From Lineolata rhizophorae (lineage: Eukaryota; Ascomycota; Dothideomycetes; Lineolatales; Lineolataceae), in contig MU001680.1 in NCBI GenBank assembly GCA_010093515.1, positions 978,426 through 1,042,425 of the forward strand: 64,000 bases of DNA. Reading direction: 5' to 3'. The stretch's first letter is position 1, and the number at the start of each line of letters is the position of its first letter. The position numbers were made by a program, and so were the translations under genes. Under the pieces are notes generated by a model. The model had not been told where the DNA came from, ran no database searches, and worked only from the letters and a program-made list of their open reading frames with translations. Shown here one piece after another: positions 55,527-64,000 of this stretch.

Positions 55527-56371
55527 TCAGCAGGTGTCGAGCATGTCAGTGAGGGCACTCTTCTCGGCAGACGTGACCGTCAGGTCGTACACCGACTTCA
55601 CTTTCACCCACATCTTGGCGTACGTGCAGTAGTAGGAGGCTAGGCACACATGCGATTAGTTCTCCGAGCGCTTCTAGTGGCTCAAGGAATTTTTGTTCAC
55701 TTACTCAACGGTGGCTTCCAATCCTCCGGACCGTCATCTGCAGTTTCCAAGTCAGCTAAGTGATGATTATTCTATTTCCTTAGAATAGCTAAACAAACTT
55801 ACCACCCTTTGATTGGTTTACATTGTCGGTTACAGCAATGAGTTGGGGATTGTCCAAGTCATTCGCAAAATCTTCGCGCTCCGAGGTCGTCCAGGACGAG
55901 GCACCAGACTGCGTTATAATCCCACTTGAGCACTACAGCCGTGCCGTCGGAAAACAGAAACAGGATGGTCCCAACACTCACCCTCCATGCATTTGCAAGC
56001 GGCACGACATGATCGATGTCCACGTCGCTCGCCTGCGACCAGTTGTCGCCGTCGTACGGACTGTACCACGTCCCGCTGTCCGGATAGCAGTCGCTGCCGA
56101 CCACGACGTTGGTGCCGTCCCGTTCCAGGACCACCTCGCGCGTGTTGCATGAGTTACCTTGAGAGATCCAATGCGGGAACAAGTCTCGGTCGTAGCCGTC
56201 TCCGGAACCTTGCGCGGCCACGGTCAGCCCGGCTAGCTGACTGTAGGCCGCCGATGTCGACGGAATGTTGGGAGGCGTCGGCATCGGCATCGGTATCGGC
56301 TTGGGTGTAGGGAGACCAGCCGTGAGGCTTGCCGCGCCTAGGATGGCGCTGACGGTGGTGAAGAAACGCAT
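55527..56371 (-). CDS. Secreted HNH nuclease (DUF1524/GmrSD C-terminal type)
   Basis: Four exons on the minus strand: 56371-55982, 55908-55803, 55737-55705 and 55639-55527, giving 213 aa. ATG 56371 begins a signal peptide (MRFFTTVSAILGAASLTAG) followed by a Pro/Met-rich segment, so secretion is expected. The domain reads RDLFPHWISQGNSCNTREVV, SDCYPDSGTWYSPYDG, then VDIDHVVPLANAWR with the Asp-His of the HNH core, DLDNPQLIAVTDNVNQSKGD with the Asn, and SYYCTYAKMWVKVKSVYDLT. Four cysteines in the mature chain could form two disulphides. Family members are DNA/RNA-cleaving nucleases in bacteria and fungi. A secreted form may scavenge nucleotides or act on competing microbes or hosts; this role is inference. 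The 33-nt exon 3 encodes DDGPEDWKPPL across split codons and is needed for a continuous domain. Confidence 0.92.
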
Positions 56372-57477
56372 GGTTGCCACCAAACAGAGAACAGTGAAAA
56401 CAACCTGACGATAGCCCAACGAGCAAGATGGATCCTTTCTCCGAGACCGCGCTGCTCTGCACAATATGAGATACAACGGACTCGAACGTCTCTTATACCG
56501 CTCGCCCTCACCGGAGCTCTCCGACGGCTATGCCCTTAAATTCAAGGAACCACAGACGCAACACCACGCTTCCCAGTTCGCACCCTGACTACCAGCGCGT
56601 AAGAGTGCCTGTCCATGACGATCCACCCCGGACCCGCCCTCATTTCTGGAAGGCGTCCATCTCAGAACCTAGGCTCGCCGTCCTCTTGGCTCCTTGCTCA
56701 GCTTCTCATTTCGGCCTCGCCTCGCACGCATGCCTGTAGATCTCGTGGGATTGGTCCGCCGCGCGCGAACCTGACGAGCGAATGGGAGGTCGCGGAGCTG
56801 CCATGCTAAACCGTCCTACGGCCCAGGGCTGCGAGATAAACCTCTGCCGAGGCTGCGCGCGCTCGCCTGCGCTCGCCTCCGCAGGCGGGCCGCGCGCAGA
56901 TCGCCGGCGGCGTTCGACATGCGCCCGTTGCGCCGTAGGTCAATCCGGGAAGCTGCCGAGCGCTGCGATCAGCATCGGGCACGATCCCGTCTTTGGCCTC
57001 GTACGCCGCGACTTCTCGTCTCCCCGGCATGGGGCGATTCGGAGTAGTGATTGGAGTGGGTCGCGCACGTTGCGGCTGCCATGGCGGGCCCCGCCCCCGC
57101 ACTAAATACGAGGCACTTGGAAGTAGGACAATCGCGGCAACGTACATTGCGCTCTATCACCACTTCTAGTCACACAATTTGTAACGTAAACCTCAGAAAG
57201 CTACAACCGAAGAGCAGAGGGCATAGCAGGAGTTTCGTCATTGTTTGCCCACTATAGTCCTCCTAAACCATTGGGGAAGCTACTAAGCATTCTATTGACT
57301 GGCGTGTAAGCCATACGATTTCAATCGGTTGTCTCTGCTTTGTGAAGAGTTCGATACAAACCAATTCAACTACGGACAGGAAAAGCCAAAGAGGATATGT
57401 CTGGTCCCAAAACTCCCAACCCCTTAATACAATTTCCCTTCCTAATCGCGCCCTGGTCCGTTCCTTCCAGTCACTAA
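56372..57477. other. Intergenic region, no gene supported
   Basis: Holds the HNH-nuclease promoter and the 3' end of the dehydrogenase gene. A GC-rich patch at 56800-57110 yields compositional frames only. Confidence 0.6.
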
Positions 57478-59410
57478 TTACTCCTCCTTCTCGTCCCCTC
57501 TCTCCACGAACACCTTACTGTCCTCAACCTGTTCCCCTCCGCCCACCATCCCCGCCTCGCTCGGCTGCTCTACCATCCTCCCCCTATACCCCTGCATCAA
57601 CTTCGCCATGCCCGCGCTCTTCCGCACCCCGTACTGCATCCAGCTCGGCATGGCCCGCACCCAGCTCGAGTATGTGCCTGTGCCGACGGGCAGCACGACG
57701 TGGGCGCTTCTGCCGCGCAGCACGGCGCGCACGACGGCCTCGGCCACCGTCTCCTTCTCGAGCGCGTACGCCAGAAAGCCGTCCCCCTCGTCGAACCCGC
57801 GGAAGAGCTCGGTGCGCACGTAGCCCTGCAGCACGGCGACGGTGCGCACGCGGTCCGCCCGCGGGTGCGTCGACACGGCCAGGTCCGCGTGCAGCGTCTC
57901 GTGCAGCGCCAGCGCCGCCGCCTTGCTCGCCGAGTACGGGTTCATGCCCGGCGCCGCAATGTAGGCCGCCACCGAGGCCACGGTGACCACCATGCCGTGG
58001 TTGGCCGCCGCCATGGCCGGCACGAAGGCCCGGTGCAGCGCGTAGTGCGAGAGCGCGTTGACGGCGAAGACGGCGCGCACGTTGGACGGCGCGAAGGCGG
58101 TGGCGTCGCCGGGCGCGTCCGGGACGCAGGATGGCGGCGAGGAGGAAGATGACGACGAGGAGGCGGCGTCCTTGTCGCCGGCAGTCGGCGGCTTCGAGGG
58201 CTGCGATAGGACGTTGCCGGCGTGTCCGCCGATGCCGGCGTTGTTGATGAAGATGGTAGGCGCGGCGCCGAAGGCGGCCGCGGCCTCGGAGGTAGCGGAG
58301 GCGATCGACTCGTGGGAGCCGAGGTCGCAGTAGACGTAGCGGACGGTTGGGGGAGCTGGAGGAGAGGGTGGTTAGTCGGGGCGGAGAAGATGGTTGCATG
58401 TTGACCGCTGTATTGGCGAATGAACGTGAAGGAAGGGCTGATGGTGGTACAGGTTTGACAACAGTAGAACAACGGGCTGGTGATCACGCCGGATCCTAGA
58501 GGGAATACGCTCGCGAATGAGAGTCCAACGGATAGATGACATATCGTGACGACGAATGAAGCAATTGAAAAGCATAACGCGACCAAAGAGGAACGTAGAA
58601 TGAGACGTCACCTACCTTCATAAGTCAGCTCCCTCACGTCCAACACCACGACCTTGATCCCCCTCTCCGCCATGAGCAACACGACGCACTTTCCGATGCC
58701 ATCACTGCCGCCCGTCACCACCACAACCTCCTTCTCCCAGTCGTACTTGTCGCTCGTCCAGTTGTTCAGCACGCCGTCGTCCAGGAAGCGCCGGAGCCGG
58801 TCCAGGACGCCGAGCGCGAACAGCGCGCGTAGGGCAACGTGCTTCTTGGGGTGCGCGAGGAGAAGCGGATGGCCGCGCGACGTGTAGCGGAAGGCGGCGA
58901 GGATGGCGAAGGTGAGGTAGGGGTTCAGGACGGTGCATTGGATGAGCCTGAGTACGGTGTCGAAGGTGAAGCCTGTGGTTGGGGTCAGTCGTGTGGGTCG
59001 GCGACGCAGCCTGTAGAATTGGGCGGGAAGTAAGAGCTCCCTAGCAAGCTGAAGATAACCATAGGAGCCTGCAGTAGTAGGCGACGAAGAGAAATCAAGG
59101 TAAATACGAAACCCGCAACGAAACAACTGAGTTTAACAATGTAAGATGGACGCTAGTAGATGGTGATCTGTGCATGAGGCATCAAAAGCTCCTGAAAAGG
59201 ACAATTTCGTCGTAGAGAAGCATTCAAGAAACAACCAAGCTTTGAACCCTCGAACAGTTAAAAAGAAAACGAAGAAAGCTTTGCCATAGAATCAACCGTG
59301 TCGCAAAAATGAAGCCACCAAAATAGACGGTAATCCAATGAAAAAGCCTCAATTGAAATCGCGTCGTACTCACCCTCCCGCCCCAACTTCCACTCGCTCC
59401 TCAACGGCAT
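57478..59410 (-). CDS. Membrane-associated short-chain dehydrogenase/reductase (SDR)
   Basis: Three exons on the minus strand: 59410-59374, 58972-58616 and 58355-57478, giving 423 aa. The short first exon (MPLRSEWKLGRE) joins across a 401-nt intron to GFTFDTVLRLIQCTVLNPYL, a hydrophobic segment expected to anchor the protein to the ER or lipid droplets. The Rossmann core is VVVVTGGSDGIGKCVVLL (TGxxxGIG cofactor site), an Asp after the second strand (VVVLDVREL, favouring NAD), FINNAGIG (NNAG) and the catalytic Ser-Tyr-Lys in VASVAAYIAAPGMNPYSASK. Members of this group act on retinol-like, steroid or fatty-aldehyde substrates; the substrate here is unknown. A Ser/Pro-rich insert of ~40 residues after NNAGIGG (58220-58100), with eight consecutive Ser, is unusual inside an SDR fold. 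The C-terminus is acidic (RGDEKEE). Confidence 0.9.
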
Positions 59411-60622
59411 CGTATCGAACCTTCTATCTCGGTCTGTTACCGAGCGGAAACTCCAAATCTCCACCGAGCAAGAAAGAAGACAAACCGCAACGTGAACACC
59501 AACCGCGCAAATCACTACGTGTAGTTGCAGCGCCTTTGCCTGTCAGTCCGTCAGTTTACCAGCTAGCCACGCGACAGCGCGAATCCAGTCCAGCCCAGCC
59601 CGTTCGGTAGGTACTTCCCGCCAGCAGCCGCAGGTCGCGGCGCCCACCCTCCGCGCGACTATATAATCTCCTTCGCAGGCGCAACGCCGGCCCCCAAACT
59701 GACGTGCCGGCGCCGGCGCCCGCCTTTCGCGCGCGGCGTTCGCCCCGTAATAGGCCCGGCCGGATCGGGGACCTGGCGTCCGGGCGCGCGGGGTAAGCTG
59801 ATGGCGGGCCTCGCGGCGCGGCGCGTCGGATGCAGGGCCAGCGTGCGGGGCGGGGGAGGCTGCCAAGGTTTGGGGAGGCGGAATGGAAGAAGAGGGACGT
59901 TGAGGATGGGAGGGGGAGAGGACGTGTTGGATGTGGTCCGTCTGGAACGGCGACTCGATGGAGTTATGCTATATAGGCGCGCCGCAGGGGCGCAGATAGC
60001 GTCGTAGCTTCCCTTAACGCGGGTAGAGCGCTGTAAAGCGCGCTACGACGTCGTGTTGTAGATTACACGGTAGGTCGACGGAAGGAGACGGCTATCCAAG
60101 TGGATGGCCACGATGCTACCACGATTGAGATAAAACAGGGCCGTTGATTGAACGGCTGTTCCGTCTCGTCTCACCTCGTCGCGCAGCTGGTCGCCTGCTT
60201 AATGCTTGATATTTCCCTCCAATCACTCGTCACATGAAACCGATGGCAGAATACGCTCAACGTAGACCTAAATGTAGCAATTAACCGGCCGTTCCATTAG
60301 CTTACAAAAATATTTTGTCTATGCCGTAGCTAGCAGACCATGTCCAGACGAACCAAAAAGGGAAGAGCAAACAAAGAGAAAGAAACATAGCGCGAACCAG
60401 TTCACTCTCCCAAACCCCCAAATCGTCCCGTCACACCGCAACCGAACAAATTCACCAGAAAACAACCCGGTATAAAAAAAGCCATAAAAAATAAGGGAAG
60501 TTCCCTCAGCCAAAATAAACACCTCCCAAGACACAATACTTCATTCCCCACACCGAAGATCCTGAGACCCCAAAGAGACTCGCCTGAACGATCGCTCAAC
60601 CCCATCAACCCATTACCCTCCT
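59411..60622. other. Intergenic region
   Basis: Contains the promoter of the dehydrogenase gene (TATATAAT-like string at 59660-59667) and a GC-rich block at 59690-59850. The right half, AT-richer, is the 3' UTR of the leashin-like gene. No gene supported. Confidence 0.55.
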
Positions 60623-63600
60623 TCACTCCTCTTCTTCATCTACGTCCATCCCCTCAGGCGCCACGCTGGACGCGCTCCTCCGCGCGCTCCCCGCCCCGGC
60701 GTCCATGTCCATAGCCCCGCTCATGACCCTGACCACCTTCTTGCTCTGCGGCCGCGCGACCAGCACCTGCGCCGGGCAGACGACGATCTCGTCCTCGCCC
60801 TCGCCAAGGTCGTCCCCCTTCTTGACCACGAGCGGGAACAGCACCACCTTGACGACGGCGCCGCGCGCCTCGAGCTCCTCGTTGGAGCTGGTCTCGCCCG
60901 ACCGCTCGTTCATCAGCGCTGCGTTGAAGTGCACTTTGCGCACCAGGTCGCCCGTGCGCGCGTCGTACTCGGGCTCCAGCGGCGGCAGCATGATGTACTC
61001 GGCCCGTTGCGCCCGCATCTCGATAGACAGGTCCACCGCCAGCCCCACCACCTTGCGTAGCGAGTCGAGCGCCTGCCCGCGCAGGTGCGCCGGCGGCGGC
61101 AGCAACGCCTCCAGCGTACCGAAGATCTCCTGCACCACGGCCTCGGTGTCCTGCGCGCGCTGGGCCAAAAAGGCTTCGCGCCGTGACAGCAGCGTCAGCG
61201 TGATGGCGCGCCACTGGGCGACAGCGCGAACGGGACCTGCACGATGCCTGTTAGCCCCTTGCCGTTTCGGCAGCGGAGGAGGGGGAGGACATGGATACGT
61301 ACCGACTTCTGTCAGCGTCTTCTCGAGCGCCTTCAGCTTCTGCCGTTGCTCGCGGTCCATGCCGAACAGGTAGCGAGTGAAGACGTACTCCCAGATCATG
61401 CGCATCACCACCGACATGAAGACGTCGCGGCGCTTCTTCCTGTCCTCGAGGAGGAGATCCACGTCGGTGCCGTCGAGGATCGCATTGTCGAGCCGCTCCT
61501 CGATCTTAGGATTCGAGATCTCCGTCGACAGCCGGCACGCTCGCGAGTCGGAGAACTTGGAGAAGCGCATCACCCACTGCTGCACGTGCTGGCACAGCTG
61601 CTGACACGCCGTGTCGAAGTAGTCCTCGTCGCGGAAGGTGAGGAAGTCGTCCCCTTGGTTCTGCGTCCGGATTTGCTCCTGCAGGGTGCGGATCTGGTCC
61701 ATGGCTTCTTCAAGCTCCTGCGATAGCCGGCCAATCTCCTCGTTCTTGTCGCGCAGCGCGTTGGCGATCTCGTCGCGCACGATCTGCTCCATGCCGCCCG
61801 AGAGCTCGTCGTGCTGTTGGCGGAGCTGCTCAAGCTCGCGGGTCGAGTCCGTCCATTGCTTCCGGGCGTGCTCGGCGTCCTGCCGGGACTCGCGCCACTG
61901 CTCCTGGGCGTGCTCCACCTCTTCCTGGAGGGTGGCATAGCGGTTGTTGGTGTCGGCGGCAAGGTTCGCGTTCTGCTGCTTGAGCGTCTCGTTGACATCC
62001 GTCAAGCGGGCCACTTCGGCCTGGAGGGACTCGAGCAAGGTCCTGACGCGCGCAATCTCCTCGTCCTTGGCGCGGACCTCCTCGTCACGTGCGGCGACCG
62101 CTTCGGCGATGGCGTGGGTCTGGTTGTCCTGGAGGAAAGCGCCCGACCGTTCGGCAGTCGCCTTGGCCTCTTGCAGGGCGTTGTTCTCGGCCGCGAGCTG
62201 GTCGAGGCGCGCCTCGAGATCCATGATGTGCATGCTCTGTCGCTTGCGCACGCTGGGCGGGCGCGTGGGCGATATCGGCGACCCTTGCGCGTCACCCCAT
62301 CCCTCCTGGGCGCCGGGCGGGCGCGTGTCAGCCGAGGACTGCCCATCGAAATTCCATCGCGAGAAGCCGTGCGGCACGGGGGGCGGGCGGGGAGCACTTA
62401 CGTAGACATCGCTCATGCCAGCGGCGCGCGTGCGGCCCGCGCCCTTGACGACGCGCTCGGGGTGGGAGGTGGTTGGTGTTGCGGAGCGCGACGCGGCCGG
62501 GGGCGGGTCGAGCGCGATGTGGGCGTGGTGGCTTGGCCCGAGCTTGGCGGCCGAGTTGGCCCGGGCCTCGCCGAGCCGGCTCGCCGCGCGCAGGTCACCT
62601 GACAGGCTGCGGTCGACGCGCCGCAGTGGCGGTGTCGCCGACCGGTGGCTGAGCACGCTGCCCGGCCGCAGCACGTGCTCCGGCGTCGTGAGCCGCCCGA
62701 TGCTGCCGCCCGACCGCTCCACCGCCGACCGGTCGCTGTGCGCGCTGGGCGGCCGCCGCTGCTCGCTCTCGCGCCGCCTCGAGTAGTTGCTCGCCGCGCT
62801 CGGCGAGTGGAGGTCGCCGGCCGCGCGCTGCTCGCTCGGCCGCCGCTTCGCAGGGTCGTCGCGCGGCGACCTGCTCATTGAGACCGTCTCCCGCTCCTCG
62901 TCGACCGCCGGCCAGTCCAGCCGAGACAGGATGTCGTCGGTCGACAGCGGGCTCTTGGAACGGGCTTGCCGGTCGTCCCCGGGAGACATGCTGGACGACC
63001 GCGAGGCCGCCCGCAGGTCGTCTATCGGCGTGCCCGTCCGCCTGAGCGATTTGACTCCCCTCTCCGGCGCCCCGACGTCCGTGACGGCCCGGCTTTTCTT
63101 CAGCAGAGGCGAGTCCTCCGGCGTGTACTCCCTGATGGTGTCCAGGGGGGTACCAGGCGATCTCATGTGAGATCTTGACACGGGGCTGAAGGTGCGGTCC
63201 ATGGGAGACGCCCTGTCGGAGGGATCACCGAATAGCGACGGCCTGTCCTCGTGTGTCTCCAGCGAGCGCGCATCGTACTCTTGAGAGGGTCGCTCGATGG
63301 AAAGGCGAGGGCGTTCCGCGGACCGAGGTGGCGATTTGTCCGCTTCTAATGACTCTGCGATTGACCATTGAGTAAACTGCCTGTTGCGGGCTTCTTGGGA
63401 CGAGGGAGACGAATGGAATAGATACGACGTACGGTCTTTTGACGTCGGGTCGAGGTTCGAAGGTGACTGTCTATCGTCGGGCATGATATCTGGGAGCGAC
63501 GGGCTGCGCGATTGTTCCCGTTCGGGTTCGGGTTCGGGTTCGGGCGCAGGCTCAGATCTAGGTTCTGTCTCTTCAATTTGGCGGCTCTCGCCCGATGGTC

Positions 63601-64000
63601 CATCGTGATGCTCGTGTGACATCCGCCTCTCGCTGATAACTGGCAGCCCGCCATTCGACTGTTCACCCTTATTGACGACGTTTACATCCCAATCTGAATC
63701 CACCTCAAGCGAGACTCGAAGCGGGTCGGCTGAAGAGGAGCTGGTCGTATTTCCTTTCAAAGACGGAGAGTCTCTCACAGAATCAGGAGCAGACTTGCTC
63801 GGAGCCACGGATTCCGGCCGAGATGCCGCGGGGCTGTCATGATATCCGCTGTCCCGGACAACTCGTGACGAAGGTCCGGGTCCAGAGATGACGGGAGAAT
63901 CACCAACCTGTACGGCACTGTCACGATCACGTGGGAAAGCCCACGTAGGCTCAAAAGCTCTGGCTAGTGATTTGGGCGAAGGCGCAGGCTCGGCGCGGGA
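60623..64000 (-). CDS. C-terminal part of a giant involucrin-repeat/leashin-like coiled-coil protein (5' part off window)
   Basis: Minus strand, open at the right edge: exon 64000-61303, a 66-nt intron (GTACGT...GCTAAC...GTGCAG) and exon 61236-60623, giving 1103 visible residues. The N-terminal ~530 are disordered, Ser/Pro/Arg-rich, with many SP/TP sites and an EPEPEPEPE run. A coiled coil starts at HIMDLEARLDQLAAENNAL and runs ~210 residues. A conserved helical domain follows (DEDYFDTACQQLCQHVQQWV, MRMIWEYVFTRYLFGMDREQ) and, after the splice VG-PVRAVAQWRA, a C-terminal domain (YIMLPPLEPEY, FNAALMNERSGETSSNEELE, FPLVVKKGDDLGEGEDEIVV). This C-terminus matches my recollection of Sordariomycete involucrin repeat proteins. 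I infer, less surely, that it corresponds to the C-terminal part of leashin, the giant tether of Woronin bodies and septal pores. The intron has no stop and length 3n. Confidence 0.75.
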   Translation of the reverse strand, partial: SRAEPAPSPKSLARAFEPTWAFPRDRDSAVQVGDSPVISGPGPSSRVVRDSGYHDSPAASRPESVAPSKSAPDSVRDSPSLKGNTTSSSSADPLRVSLEVDSDWDVNVVNKGEQSNGGLPVISERRMSHEHHDGPSGESRQIEETEPRSEPAPEPEPEPEREQSRSPSLPDIMPDDRQSPSNLDPTSKDRTSYLFHSSPSSQEARNRQFTQWSIAESLEADKSPPRSAERPRLSIERPSQEYDARSLETHEDRPSLFGDPSDRASPMDRTFSPVSRSHMRSPGTPLDTIREYTPEDSPLLKKSRAVTDVGAPERGVKSLRRTGTPIDDLRAASRSSSMSPGDDRQARSKSPLSTDDILSRLDWPAVDEERETVSMSRSPRDDPAKRRPSEQRAAGDLHSPSAASNYSRRRESEQRRPPSAHSDRSAVERSGGSIGRLTTPEHVLRPGSVLSHRSATPPLRRVDRSLSGDLRAASRLGEARANSAAKLGPSHHAHIALDPPPAASRSATPTTSHPERVVKGAGRTRAAGMSDVYVSAPRPPPVPHGFSRWNFDGQSSADTRPPGAQEGWGDAQGSPISPTRPPSVRKRQSMHIMDLEARLDQLAAENNALQEAKATAERSGAFLQDNQTHAIAEAVAARDEEVRAKDEEIARVRTLLESLQAEVARLTDVNETLKQQNANLAADTNNRYATLQEEVEHAQEQWRESRQDAEHARKQWTDSTRELEQLRQQHDELSGGMEQIVRDEIANALRDKNEEIGRLSQELEEAMDQIRTLQEQIRTQNQGDDFLTFRDEDYFDTACQQLCQHVQQWVMRFSKFSDSRACRLSTEISNPKIEERLDNAILDGTDVDLLLEDRKKRRDVFMSVVMRMIWEYVFTRYLFGMDREQRQKLKALEKTLTEVGTYPCPPPPPLPKRQGANRHRAGPVRAVAQWRAITLTLLSRREAFLAQRAQDTEAVVQEIFGTLEALLPPPAHLRGQALDSLRKVVGLAVDLSIEMRAQRAEYIMLPPLEPEYDARTGDLVRKVHFNAALMNERSGETSSNEELEARGAVVKVVLFPLVVKKGDDLGEGEDEIVVCPAQVLVARPQSKKVVRVMSGAMDMDAGAGSARRSASSVAPEGMDVDEEEE

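Noticed and set aside
1-64000. CRISPR arrays, prophage, insertion sequences or intact transposons
   Set aside because: None seen. Repeats in the window are microsatellites, coding repeats or the single 200-bp array; no reverse transcriptase or transposase frame was recognised.

Overview
The window is nuclear DNA of a filamentous ascomycete (Pezizomycotina, most likely Sordariomycetes). It is GC-rich, genes are separated by roughly 0.1 to 2.7 kb, and introns are short (about 50-100 nt) with GT-AG ends and CTAAC-like branch sites. The gene set is typical of moulds: Skn7, a Con-6 conidiation protein, a cortical Kar9 protein, the C-terminus of a giant involucrin-repeat/leashin-like protein, a CE4 deacetylase and a secreted HNH nuclease. 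I see no bacterial, viral, CRISPR or secondary-metabolite cluster content. Exon models were built by hand from splice signals, frame continuity and family motifs.

Left part (1-22.7 kb): a coiled-coil protein cut by the left edge (1-492, minus); a conserved Pezizomycotina protein of unknown role (2436-4316); a Kar9-type microtubule protein interrupted near its C-terminus by a 95-N assembly gap (6583-10916); a four-helix membrane protein with a glutamine-rich tail (13586-14973); a secreted polysaccharide deacetylase (15722-16655, minus); an Mpv17/PMP22 protein (18264-19512); and a mitochondrial Prx5-type peroxiredoxin (20995-22701, minus).

Middle (22.7-45.2 kb): skn7 (25085-27799) is head-to-head with the peroxiredoxin. 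It is followed by the eIF2B epsilon subunit (29641-32268), an Ariadne RBR ubiquitin ligase (33634-35550), a 2.2 kb spacer with five degenerate ~200-bp tandem repeats, a GPI-anchored surface protein (37773-40299, minus), con-6 (41474-41909) and a nuclear FKBP prolyl isomerase (43055-45163, minus).

Right part (45.2-64 kb): rev1 translesion polymerase (45729-49586), diverging from the FKBP gene; his7 (50043-51832), converging on the chl1 Fe-S helicase (51966-54968, minus); a secreted HNH nuclease (55527-56371, minus); a short-chain dehydrogenase (57478-59410, minus); and the 3' part of the leashin-like gene, running off the right edge (60623-64000, minus).

The genes are housekeeping and do not form one pathway, though rev1 and chl1 are both genome-maintenance genes and the peroxiredoxin and skn7 share an oxidative-stress theme. 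The most unusual signals concern splicing: a 5-nt microexon inside the Walker A codons of chl1, a 17-nt microexon in skn7, GC-AG introns in his7 and (possibly) the Ariadne gene, and three stop-free introns of length 3n that could be retained in frame.
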